NCBI RefSeq assembly: GCF_030389965.1
Contig: NZ_CP128400.1
Coordinates: forward strand, 1,240,001-1,304,000
Direction: 5' to 3'
DNA length: 64,000 nt
DNA from: Candidatus Chlorohelix allophototropha
GTDB taxonomy: Bacteria > Chloroflexota > Chloroflexia > Chloroheliales > Chloroheliaceae
Shown here: positions 1-8,108 of the stretch, piece by piece
Numbering within the stretch: the stretch's first letter is position 1
How the letters are laid out: each line of letters starts with the position of its first letter
Program-made: the position numbers and the translations under genes
Notes under the pieces: generated by a model
What the model was told of the DNA's origin: nothing
The model's database searches: none
What the model saw: only the letters and a program-made list of their open reading frames with translations

Positions 1-659
1 GAGCGTTCAATTTCAGTGCGTATATCTTCTTCGGTGCGGTTCTCTCGCTTGGCGCGTGCTTTCTGAATTTCCAACACGCGATCGGTAGCTGTCCAGCCCG
101 GTAAAACACAATTGACTGTAATGTTGTGTTTTGCCAGTTCGTTTGATAGGGTTTTTGCCAAACCTGTTACGCCTGCCCTGACCGAGTTGGAGAGTACAAA
201 GCCTTCAAGAGGTTGCTTTACGGTCATCGAGGTAATATTAATAATACGCCCAGCCCCTGTTTTCTTCATGTGCGGTAATACTTCGCGAGTTAAGCGAACT
301 GTACTTAGCAGGTTAAGCTCGATGGCTTTAGCCCACTCTTCATCGTTGAACGATTCGAATGCCCCGGTTGGTGGGCCTCCCGCGTTGTTGACCAGAATAT
401 CTATCTGCCCGAACCGTGCCACTGTTTTGTTAACCAAACTTTCCACATCTGAAGCTTTGGTGACATCCGCCGGAACTGCCAGTATTTCGACTCCGGTGGC
501 AGCGCTGATTTCCTGTGCTGCTGCCAATAATCGCGCCTCGTTGCGTGCGCACAAACTCAGCTTAGCTCCTTCTTTTGCAAGTTCCATTGCAACCGCTTTG
601 CCAATTCCGCTACTTGATGCAACTACAAGCGCCACTTTGCCTTTTATTCCAAAGTCCAT
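1..659 (-). CDS. SDR-family oxidoreductase (FabG-like), 3' end cut by window edge
   Basis: About 219 residues are visible, starting MDFGIKGKVALVVASSSGIG. The glycine-rich nucleotide-binding loop (SSSGIGKA) and the NNAG motif identify a Rossmann-fold short-chain dehydrogenase/reductase. The catalytic YxxxK is absent: where it should lie, after INITSM, the protein reads LSNSVRAGVTGL, so Tyr aligns with Ser and Lys with Arg. A recognised subgroup of beta-ketoacyl-reductase-like SDRs lacks the standard tetrad, and this protein probably belongs there; its substrate is unknown. The start is the ATG at 659. The gene runs off the window, so the C-terminus and downstream neighbours are not visible. 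Confidence 0.85.
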   Translation of the reverse strand, partial: MDFGIKGKVALVVASSSGIGKAVAMELAKEGAKLSLCARNEARLLAAAQEISAATGVEILAVPADVTKASDVESLVNKTVARFGQIDILVNNAGGPPTGAFESFNDEEWAKAIELNLLSTVRLTREVLPHMKKTGAGRIINITSMTVKQPLEGFVLSNSVRAGVTGLAKTLSNELAKHNITVNCVLPGWTATDRVLEIQKARAKRENRTEEDIRTEIER

Positions 660-700
660 TTTTTAATCTCCCTATGCTGATTATATAGCAGGGCTTGGCA

Positions 701-913
701 CTATTTGAGGTATTTGCTTACAACTTCTGCTACAGCACGCGCCATAAATTTGCGATCTGCCATAGATAGCGCATTTACCCGTACCATATTTGTATCTATA
801 CCGGGATGCGCTTCTTCAAATTCTTGGATAGCATCGGGAATGAATTCGAAAAGCTCACTTTCGTGTTCTCTCATCCAATCGTTTAATTCTTTTTCTAACT
901 GTTGGGCGTCCAT
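701..913 (-). CDS. Small acidic protein of unknown function (70 aa)
   Basis: A 70-residue soluble protein, rich in Glu and Asp and predicted to be mostly helical, with no Cys and no membrane segment. A clear ribosome binding site (AGGAG, about 9 nt before the ATG at 913) supports it as a real gene. It lies 41 nt upstream of the SDR gene on the same strand and may be co-transcribed with it. I do not recognise the family. Confidence 0.6.
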   Translation of the reverse strand: MDAQQLEKELNDWMREHESELFEFIPDAIQEFEEAHPGIDTNMVRVNALSMADRKFMARAVAEVVSKYLK

Positions 914-1029
914 AATATATTTCTCCTAGTTGAAAATAACGATAAAGTGTGTTCGTAATCTTAACCTTTAGGAATAACTTTGTAAAGCCCAAGTAGTTTC
1001 AAAGCGAAAATTCAAGCTCTAGTAAAAGC

Positions 1030-1056
1030 AAAAAAGGCGAATTTGCACGCCTTTTC
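1030..1056 (-). terminator. Rho-independent terminator of the MATE gene
   Basis: On the minus strand the sequence is a GGCG/CGCC stem flanked by A and T runs and followed by TTTTTT, located 20-45 nt past the MATE stop codon. Confidence 0.7.
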
Positions 1057-1074
1057 AGGATAACCCAACCTTCT

Positions 1075-2565
1075 TTATTCATTAGCAGAAGATTGGATGG
1101 CTGCAAGTTGGGGAAGTGAAGATTCCTCTAGTTGTTCGGGTTCGTCTTTGATGGCGCTTTGCCATCGTCCGCTTTTGAAACGCCATACCACCATTATTGA
1201 TAGCACAACCGAGTCCAAACCCATAGCTAGACGCGCTCCATATAAGCTCAACCCGATCAATTCAATAAAGATGTACCCGAGGATGAAGCGTACTCCACAG
1301 GATGAAATTATCCGGGCGTACATCGGATAGCGGGTATCGCCTGCGCCACGTAGCACGCCGATGAAGATAAAGACGGTTGCCAGCAACGGGTCAAACATTC
1401 CCGCAATGCGTAGAGGATTGGTAGCGGCTTCGATTACATTGGGGTCGTTTACCAATATACTTAGAAAAAATTGAGGGAAAAGTACAAAGGTGATACCCAT
1501 AAATGTCATAAAAACCAGTCCCAACTGGTAAGAGGTGATAGCATAGCGTTTTGCCAGATCGGGACGGTTTGCTCCTAGGCATTGCCCTACCAGCACCGTA
1601 GCTGCTATCCCAAAACCCATACCCGGTAAAAAAGCTATGCTATCTATACTGATTATGGCATTATGGGCGGCATAGTTAGTGGTTCCCAACCCAACTACCA
1701 TGCGGGCGAAGAAGAAAATTCCGAATTGGAAAGCGAGTTGTTCTCCTAGCGTAGGGAGTCCAATCCTGAGCATAGCTAGAATTGTGGCTGCCTCAAGTTT
1801 AACTCCGAAGGGAATATAAAGTGCCCCTATATTTCCCAGTCGCGGTGCTTTATACAAGCGGATAGCCACCGCCAACCCTCCCACTGTCCAAGCGGTAGCG
1901 GCTGCCATAGCTGCTCCTCTAATGCCCATTATAGGGAAGCCAAGCGTACCGTTTACCAGTAGCGCCGAACCGACAATATTTATGCTATTCACCAGTAGCA
2001 TAATTAGTAATGGGGTACGAGTGTCGCCCGACCCACGTAGGCATGCATTACCGATCGTTAAAAGCGCCCAAAGCGGCAAGCCAAAAGCAGCGGTTTCCAG
2101 ATATATTGTGCCAATCTGTGCGACATTTCCACTTGCGCCAAAAGCTAAGATAAGGTAACTGGCAGAAAAGTGGAGAATAATTCCCACGATAATGCCCGTA
2201 ATCAGCCCAACTACCAGTGCTTGCCGTCCTATGTGGGCAGCATGTTTTATATCATGTGCGCCATAAGCGCGCGCTACCAGTGTGGTAGCGGGAATGCTCA
2301 CTGCGCTGAATATTACAAATGACACCCATGTAAAGAAGGTTGCCAAAGCAGCGGAGGTTAATGCTTCGGCGCTGCCATATCCAAGTTGATTCACTGCCGT
2401 TGAAGTCAAATGACCTACGAAAAACACATCGGAAAGCCCTACCAACAGGTTCAAACATTGCTCTCCGATAGTGGGCCAAGCCAAACTCCAGACTTGCTTA
2501 CGTAACCTGTTTGGAGTTATTTCCCCTTCAAATACTATTTCCTTTTTCGTTTGGGTTTTGCTCAC
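1075..2565 (-). CDS. MATE-family multidrug/toxin efflux transporter
   Basis: A 496-residue integral membrane protein with about 12 hydrophobic segments in two homologous halves (roughly residues 25-240 and 260-470), the usual size of MatE/NorM/DinF-type exporters. These proteins export drugs or cationic metabolites using a Na+ or H+ gradient. The GxGxxTR-like segments (GSGDTRTP near 180, GAGDTRYP near 405) occur in each half, as expected for MATE repeats. The start is GTG at 2565, preceded by AAGGAAAG. The C-terminus carries a short acidic cytosolic tail. The gene stands alone and is followed by a terminator. The substrate cannot be told from the sequence. Confidence 0.92.
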   Translation of the reverse strand: MSKTQTKKEIVFEGEITPNRLRKQVWSLAWPTIGEQCLNLLVGLSDVFFVGHLTSTAVNQLGYGSAEALTSAALATFFTWVSFVIFSAVSIPATTLVARAYGAHDIKHAAHIGRQALVVGLITGIIVGIILHFSASYLILAFGASGNVAQIGTIYLETAAFGLPLWALLTIGNACLRGSGDTRTPLLIMLLVNSINIVGSALLVNGTLGFPIMGIRGAAMAAATAWTVGGLAVAIRLYKAPRLGNIGALYIPFGVKLEAATILAMLRIGLPTLGEQLAFQFGIFFFARMVVGLGTTNYAAHNAIISIDSIAFLPGMGFGIAATVLVGQCLGANRPDLAKRYAITSYQLGLVFMTFMGITFVLFPQFFLSILVNDPNVIEAATNPLRIAGMFDPLLATVFIFIGVLRGAGDTRYPMYARIISSCGVRFILGYIFIELIGLSLYGARLAMGLDSVVLSIMVVWRFKSGRWQSAIKDEPEQLEESSLPQLAAIQSSANE

Positions 2566-2721
2566 CCTTGTACTTTCCTTGATAGATTATTCTCCATAGT
2601 AAAAATTCAAACATTAAGCTGCTGTCATGTCAATTGGTAATTTGGCGGTAATACTAAAACAAACCCTCTCATAATCCATTGAAAGGGCTTGTTAGAAGTT
2701 ATATGTTTATGCTATTTGGGT

Positions 2722-3123
2722 TTAGTGACGTCTTGCCGCTTTCGGTTCTTTTATGAGCGGCGCTTTTACTTGCTTGTGGTATATAAGTCGTCGAAGAGTG
2801 TTGTTCTTTTGCGCCATTTGCAAGAGAACGGCGTATAGGATAGCGATTATGCTAATTATAACCAGAAAAAGTTGAATATCGGGCAAACACGCCAGCATTG
2901 CTAGCACTCCACCGGGGGTTAGAATCCACCCGGCTTTTTCGCAGCGCACTTCTTGTTGTTCTATCGTTAGAAGGTAGAAGGCAAACGTGCTAAGAGTTAG
3001 TACCCCCCAGCCGAATGCTGCTGATAGGTCTAGAAATTGCTGGCAGATGACACTCAATAATACGAAAAGACCCACCCAGCCAACAAATGCCCAATGCGGT
3101 AACTTACTTATAAGCTTCGCCAT
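2722..3123 (-). CDS. Small integral membrane protein, unknown function
   Basis: A 133-residue protein with three to four hydrophobic helices (about 12-30, 36-52, 66-82, 84-104) and a basic C-terminal tail rich in Lys and Arg, expected on the cytoplasmic side. GAGGG before the ATG at 3123 gives a good ribosome binding site. No known motif is visible. It lies between the MATE gene and the LysM gene on the same strand, but gaps of more than 150 nt on each side suggest separate transcription. Confidence 0.6.
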   Translation of the reverse strand: MAKLISKLPHWAFVGWVGLFVLLSVICQQFLDLSAAFGWGVLTLSTFAFYLLTIEQQEVRCEKAGWILTPGGVLAMLACLPDIQLFLVIISIIAILYAVLLQMAQKNNTLRRLIYHKQVKAPLIKEPKAARRH

Positions 3124-3245
3124 AAACTACTACCCTCAATTTGTACATATCTTCACAAACCTAAACAATTCTTCTACAAACATTATATACTTCGGGAAGA
3201 ATCTTTTAATGTTTATTCGATGTGAATAAGGGGTAATATTGAAGA

Positions 3246-3280
3246 CAAAAAAGAGGTTGCACGGTTTAGGTGCAACCTCT
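3246..3280 (-). terminator. Rho-independent terminator of the TPR/LysM gene
   Basis: A perfect 11-bp stem (3252-3262 with 3270-3280, loop GGTTTAG) is followed on the minus strand by a run of six T. It lies 17 nt past the stop codon of the LysM gene. Confidence 0.9.
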
Positions 3281-3296
3281 CACGATTTTCGAACTG

Positions 3297-4790
3297 CTAA
3301 GGCAATAACAGCGCGTCGCCAACTTTAGCATCACCCGGTGCAGTCAATCCGGTCAGCTTAAGGATGTCGGATGCGGCTACTTTGTATTGCTGGGCGATAC
3401 TTTCAACTGTTTCGCCTGCTTTAAGTACCACTGCCTTACCCCGGAAATTAGGCTGATTAACCGGAATAACGAGCTTAGTATTGAAGTAAATCTGCAGATT
3501 GTTGCTCGGACCCGTGATTAGCGGGATATTCGAACCGACTGCCGCCGGGTTGCTATTCGCAGCCACAATCGCCTCAACCGAGGTATTGTATTGTTTTGCT
3601 ATAGTGGTCAGGTTGTCACCGCTTACAATCACCCTGATTATTGGTCGGGGAGTCGCAGGAGCTTGTGCCGCGGTAGTTGCTGGAGCGGCAGTGGTAACAA
3701 CGGGTGCGGCAGTTGTAGCGGGCGCAGTGGTAGCCGCTACAGTAGTCACAACCGCATTGGTAGTTGCAGGTGCGGCGGTAGTAGCGAGCGAAGCAGTAGT
3801 GGATATAGTGGTAGCCACAGTCGTTGCCACTACGCCAGTTGCGCTATCATTGCTATTATCAGCCGTCGTCTGATTACGGTTGCGATATGAAACAACTGCT
3901 GCTAAAAGAATAAACGCAACAATCAAGGTAATTAATATCAGTAATAATCTTCGTCGCTGTTTAGTCTGACGTTCTCTGCCGCTGCGGTCGAGGCTGGTGG
4001 CAGTGCCGCCTCCAAAAGCCTGAAGCTGCGGTTTTTCCTTCTTCTTGTTGCGTCCTCCTATTTCAGCCCTTAAAGAGTCCAAACCGGGTTCTTCATAAGC
4101 TCCTTTGGCACGTTGGCTATAGGTTGGAGGAGTAATTATCGGTGGTATATCTTCCTCTGCGGCAGAGTAATCAACTTGCAAGCTTGGAATGCTAAAAGTA
4201 GGGACGGTATCCTTACTGGCGTAACTTGGCTCCTCCACTTCTTCTGCTTGAACCGGAGGTGGGCTGGTAAATGGCGGTATTGCAGGACCGGGTGGTTGGC
4301 GAAATGAGACGGTAGGCGTGCCAGATGACATATTGCTCAGATTCATCCGGGAGGTTTGGCTGGTTTGAACATTATCAAAGTCTTGGGATTGCTTTTCTAC
4401 ATGTGTATCACTCACACCAAGCCCCGAAACTAATTCTTGTTCCCCTACTCTAAGGTTCTCTTGTGTGGTGGTTTCTGGCACTTGTGCAGAAGTTTCGGCG
4501 GGTTTGCCAGTTTCTTGTGCTTCCTCATCTAATCGGGCTTTGATTCGCTCGATGCCACGCTGAGCTTTTGCGTTGTTAGGATTAATGCTCAACACTCGTT
4601 GTAAGCAAACATATCCCTCCGAAAGGTCATCTGTGGTTGCGGCTCGATACAGCCAACCGTGTTCATTATTTGAGTCAAGGTTGACCACGTTGCAGAAAAG
4701 GTTATACGCTTCCTCACGTTTTCCCTCTTTCGCAGCCTTAAAGCCCTGCACCAACAGAGCATTAATATCGTTTGCGCTCGTTTCTGTCAC
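3297..4790 (-). CDS. TPR-like / single-TM / LysM membrane protein
   Basis: From GTG at 4790 the protein has 497 residues. Residues 1-90 form a TPR-like helical repeat region; a long Pro/Thr/Ser/Glu-rich cytoplasmic linker follows; one membrane helix lies at about 282-302 after a basic RRR stop; then comes an external Thr/Ala-rich linker (about 320-385) and two LysM domains (about 388-435 and 452-497), which usually bind N-acetylglucosamine-containing glycans such as peptidoglycan. An upstream ATG at 4847 would add 19 residues encoded across a run of nine G (4796-4804). I prefer the GTG because the TPR region starts directly after it and the G run sits where a ribosome binding site belongs. 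The likely role is cell-wall sensing or anchoring; this is inference. Confidence 0.8.
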   Translation of the reverse strand: MTETSANDINALLVQGFKAAKEGKREEAYNLFCNVVNLDSNNEHGWLYRAATTDDLSEGYVCLQRVLSINPNNAKAQRGIERIKARLDEEAQETGKPAETSAQVPETTTQENLRVGEQELVSGLGVSDTHVEKQSQDFDNVQTSQTSRMNLSNMSSGTPTVSFRQPPGPAIPPFTSPPPVQAEEVEEPSYASKDTVPTFSIPSLQVDYSAAEEDIPPIITPPTYSQRAKGAYEEPGLDSLRAEIGGRNKKKEKPQLQAFGGGTATSLDRSGRERQTKQRRRLLLILITLIVAFILLAAVVSYRNRNQTTADNSNDSATGVVATTVATTISTTASLATTAAPATTNAVVTTVAATTAPATTAAPVVTTAAPATTAAQAPATPRPIIRVIVSGDNLTTIAKQYNTSVEAIVAANSNPAAVGSNIPLITGPSNNLQIYFNTKLVIPVNQPNFRGKAVVLKAGETVESIAQQYKVAASDILKLTGLTAPGDAKVGDALLLP

Positions 4791-4847
4791 TTTCTGCCCC
4801 CCCCCATATGCGCCTAGAAAAGTGGCACTCTTAGAGTTTTTATACAT

Positions 4848-5055
4848 TATTTTTGCGGAAGTTCTCTTTTATTTGCAAGCCATTAACTTAACATATCATG
4901 ATTATTTCCATTATATCATATTATGTCTAGAGGGTTGTTTAATATACTTATAGCAAGGTTTAAGCCGTTATAACACGGTAAAGCTGAGGTATAATAAAAT
5001 TTCTACTGCCATATAAAATACAAGTTACTTCCCAGACATGAAAGGTTCAGACATT
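4848..5055. promoter_or_regulatory. Divergent promoter region between LysM gene and S9 peptidase
   Basis: AT-rich interval separating divergent genes. On the plus strand a consensus -10 box TATAAT lies at 4990-4995, about 60 nt before the peptidase start; its -35 is poor. No gene or strong repeat was seen. Confidence 0.4.
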
Positions 5056-6924
5056 ATGGCTGAATATAAAACGTTATCGGAGCTTGAACGTGAAAATCCC
5101 GGTTACTGGGAACCTACCCTGACCTCAGGAATGCTTTCGCAGCTAAAAAATATTGGTACTCCGGTATGGTCACCGGATGGACATACCCTTTTTTATCCCC
5201 AAGATTATAATGGTCGTACCGATATTATTCGCCTTGATCTTGAAACTGGAGTTTCAATTCAACTAACTTCCGATGTGGAGGCAGGCGGGCTTTTGCGAAT
5301 TTCCCAAAGCGCTTTGGATGTATCTCCAGATGGCGCGATTTTGCTTTATATGAGTGGTAAGGATGGGAAATTATGGTGTATTCCGGTTAGGGGTGGCGTG
5401 GCTAAACGTCTGACATTGCAGGGAGAAGGGCTGCAATTTAGCGCCTCTTTCTCACCGGATGGCAAGCAAGTCGCTTATGTAACGGGCTATGGTGATCGTA
5501 TAGACTTGGCTGTTTGCGACAGCGACGGCGAGAGTTGGGGTCGTAAGCTTAACAAAACCGATCACATCGTTTTTGATCCGCAATGGGTTCCGGGTGGTAA
5601 GTATTTGATCTATGGTGAGTATGATAACCGGAAATTTTGGTGGAGTGAAACCAGTATCAACCTTCTAAATCTACAAACCGGAGAAAGTAAAACGCTGGTG
5701 GATGGTTGGGGCAAAAACAGGGTAAATGACCAGCCTCGCCCCTCACCGGATGGGAAATGGCTTGCCTATGTAACTGAGGAAAGCGGGTGGGCTAACGTTC
5801 AACTTCTGAATCTTGAGACGGGTCAGGCAACACCCTTTGCATCGGCTGAATTTGAACAGGGCGAGCCGGTATGGTCACTGGATGGACGTGGTATTGCCTA
5901 CACTGTAAACCGGAATTGTAATGTAGGGATAAGCTATACCACTTGCGAAGGTCAAACTTTGGTAATCGAGAATGGCGAAGCGGTTTGTACCGGACTGGTA
6001 TTTTCACCGGACGGGAAGCGATTGGCTTATCTCAAGCAAAGTGTAAATTTCCCACCCAATATTTTTGTGTACGACCTTGCGCTGAATACCGCAAAACAAG
6101 TAACGCATAATACGATAGGAGGGTTAGAGCAGTCCGGTTTGGTTAAGGCTGAAGCGGTACACTGGACTAGCCCCGATGGGTTGAATATTGAAGGGCTGCT
6201 TTTCAGACCCCGCAAGGAGCTACCGGGTAAACACCCCTTATTGTTACATTTGCATGGTGGTCCGGTGGCACAATATAATCGCCGTTGGGACGGTAGCGTG
6301 CAATATTGGGTTAATCGGGGTTGGGCAGTGATTGAGCCGAATTTCCGGGGCAGTACCGGTTATGGTCGGACTTTCCGCAACCTCTTGAATGGGGCATGGG
6401 GCAATGAAGATATGCTCGATAATATCGGGGCGGTAGATTATCTGACTAAGGAAGGGTTGGTAAACCCCCGTAAAGTTGTAGCTTGGGGCGGTAGCGGTGG
6501 TGGTTATGCTACTATGCTGTTGCTCGGCAAATTCCCCGAACTATTCAAAGCGGGCGTGGCATTGGTGGGGGTTTCCAATTTCGCCAGCTTTCCCGATCAA
6601 ACTGACCGACTTGCGCGCTATCTTATGCAAGATTTGCTCGGTGCACGTCCTGAAAATTACGACTTGTACGTAGAACGTTCACCAGTAACCTATGCCGCTA
6701 ATATTAAAGCGCCTCTTTTGATTATGATGGGCGCTGAGGACAAGCGCGTTCCCGCTAAACAGGGTGAAGAAATGGTAGATGCACTCAAGAAAGCAGGTAA
6801 ATCCGATTTCGAATATGTGGCATATGAAGGGGAAGGTCATGGCTGGCGCAAGTCCGAGAATATTCAGGACTACTACCGGCGGATGGAGCGCTTTCTGAAA
6901 CATTGGGTGCTAGAGCGCACCTAG
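5056..6924 (+). CDS. S9-family (prolyl oligopeptidase/acylaminoacyl-peptidase-like) serine peptidase
   Basis: A 622-residue cytosolic protein with no signal peptide. The N-terminal part (to about residue 370) contains repeated SPDG-type beta-propeller blades. The C-terminal alpha/beta-hydrolase domain carries the oxyanion-region HGGP and the nucleophile motif GGSGGGY (Ser480), with Asp562 in AEDKRVP and His595 in GEGHGW completing the triad. Family members cleave short peptides or remove N-terminal acyl-amino acids. An upstream in-frame ATG at 5038 has no ribosome binding site, whereas AAAGG precedes the ATG at 5056, so I chose the latter. The gene is monocistronic and a hairpin follows it. 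Confidence 0.9.
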   Translation: MAEYKTLSELERENPGYWEPTLTSGMLSQLKNIGTPVWSPDGHTLFYPQDYNGRTDIIRLDLETGVSIQLTSDVEAGGLLRISQSALDVSPDGAILLYMSGKDGKLWCIPVRGGVAKRLTLQGEGLQFSASFSPDGKQVAYVTGYGDRIDLAVCDSDGESWGRKLNKTDHIVFDPQWVPGGKYLIYGEYDNRKFWWSETSINLLNLQTGESKTLVDGWGKNRVNDQPRPSPDGKWLAYVTEESGWANVQLLNLETGQATPFASAEFEQGEPVWSLDGRGIAYTVNRNCNVGISYTTCEGQTLVIENGEAVCTGLVFSPDGKRLAYLKQSVNFPPNIFVYDLALNTAKQVTHNTIGGLEQSGLVKAEAVHWTSPDGLNIEGLLFRPRKELPGKHPLLLHLHGGPVAQYNRRWDGSVQYWVNRGWAVIEPNFRGSTGYGRTFRNLLNGAWGNEDMLDNIGAVDYLTKEGLVNPRKVVAWGGSGGGYATMLLLGKFPELFKAGVALVGVSNFASFPDQTDRLARYLMQDLLGARPENYDLYVERSPVTYAANIKAPLLIMMGAEDKRVPAKQGEEMVDALKKAGKSDFEYVAYEGEGHGWRKSENIQDYYRRMERFLKHWVLERT

Positions 6925-6935
6925 CAAGCGATTGC

Positions 6936-6980
6936 TTGCCCCTCCAACATGTATCGGTGGAGGGGCAACTGGTTATTTTT
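6936..6980 (+). terminator. Hairpin terminator after the S9 peptidase
   Basis: A perfect 11-bp stem (6936-6946 with 6958-6968) is followed by CTGGTTATTTTTT on the plus strand. A second small hairpin (CAAGC/GCTTG, 6925-6938) precedes it. The element overlaps the last codons of the convergent ychF gene. Confidence 0.65.
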
Positions 6981-8085
6981 TGACGTTGAACAGGAAGTTT
7001 ACGATGTCGCCATCTTGCATGATGTAGGTTTTGCCTTCGCTGCGGTACACACCCAACCGCTTTGCTTCAGTCATGCTCCCTGTTTTTATCAAATCGTCAT
7101 AGCTAACGATTTCTCCGCGAATAAACCCCTTTTCGATGTCGCTGTGGATTTCTCCAGCTGCCTGTACTGCCGGGGTATTTTTCCGAATAGTCCAAGCGCG
7201 TACTTCATCTGCTCCGGCGGTTAGGAAGGAAATCAAGCCTAGCAAATCGTAAGACGCTTTGATAATTCTATCTAAGCTGCTTTCTTTGATGCCCAACTCT
7301 TCCATAAACATCTCGGCTTCTTCCGGGTCAAGTTGGCTGACTTCCATTTCAATTTTCCCGCGCAGGGCTTCAACTCCACTTTGTTTGCGTTTGCCCGCTA
7401 ATGTTCGCACTTCTGCCAGTAGTTGGTCAGCCCCGCTTACTTTTTCTTCGCCTAGGTTCAGGATGGTAAGTAACGGTTTCTGACTCAAGAATTGGTAGCC
7501 GCGAATCACTTTTAGCTCGTCTTCGTTCAAATCCAGATCGCGAATCGGAATTTCGTTTGAAAGCGACTCGTTCAAGCGCACCATAATTTCCTGCTCAAAA
7601 ACATAAGCATCGCGCTCAGGACCAGATTTGAATTTCTTAATGTTTTCTTCCAGCTTGATTAAGCGTTTCTCGATAATACTAAGGTCGCTGAAAGCCAGTT
7701 CTAAATCCATCGTCTCAATATCGCGGATAGGGTCAACCTTGCCGGAAGGGTGTGGGATGTTGGTGTCCTCGAAAGCTCGCACCACATGAACCAGAGCTTG
7801 TACCTTCTGGATATAGTTCAAGCCGGGAAGTGCTTGCCCTTGTTTGGTAGCGCCGGGGTTCATACCCGCTACGTCGGTATATTCAACCGTAGCGTAGGTG
7901 GTTTTTTTGGGGATGAACATTTCGGTTAGCACTTCCAGCCGTTTGTCCGGCACTTTCACAGTACCGAGGTTGGGAGTAGCAGCCGAACCGTATGCGCTGG
8001 TTTCGGCGTGTCCGTGTGTAAGAATGTTAAAAACGGTAGTTTTGCCGCTTTTACTGAAACCTATAATACCTAAAGTAAGTGCCAT
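6973..8085 (-). CDS. ychF: YchF/OLA1-type P-loop NTPase
   Basis: A 370-residue Obg-family protein. G1 is GFSKSGKTT (residues 9-17) and G3 is DVAGM (71-75). In place of the NKxD guanine-recognition motif it has NLGE (210-213), the NxxE variant typical of YchF/OLA1, which bind ATP rather than GTP. The C-terminal TGS/DUF933-type domain includes the conserved RAWTIRKNTPAVQAAGEIH region. YchF associates with ribosomes and affects translation and stress responses. TTGGAG precedes the ATG at 8085. It follows the TIGR00300 gene after 23 nt and is probably co-transcribed with it. Confidence 0.93.
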   Translation of the reverse strand: MALTLGIIGFSKSGKTTVFNILTHGHAETSAYGSAATPNLGTVKVPDKRLEVLTEMFIPKKTTYATVEYTDVAGMNPGATKQGQALPGLNYIQKVQALVHVVRAFEDTNIPHPSGKVDPIRDIETMDLELAFSDLSIIEKRLIKLEENIKKFKSGPERDAYVFEQEIMVRLNESLSNEIPIRDLDLNEDELKVIRGYQFLSQKPLLTILNLGEEKVSGADQLLAEVRTLAGKRKQSGVEALRGKIEMEVSQLDPEEAEMFMEELGIKESSLDRIIKASYDLLGLISFLTAGADEVRAWTIRKNTPAVQAAGEIHSDIEKGFIRGEIVSYDDLIKTGSMTEAKRLGVYRSEGKTYIMQDGDIVNFLFNVKK

Positions 8086-8108
8086 ATATCTCCAAAATAA
8101 GAACCCAG

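Noticed and set aside
3499-3873. Long plus-strand frame of Ala/Val repeats opposite the LysM gene
   Set aside because: It is the antisense image of the Thr/Ala linker codons; no ribosome binding site and no membrane or domain logic.
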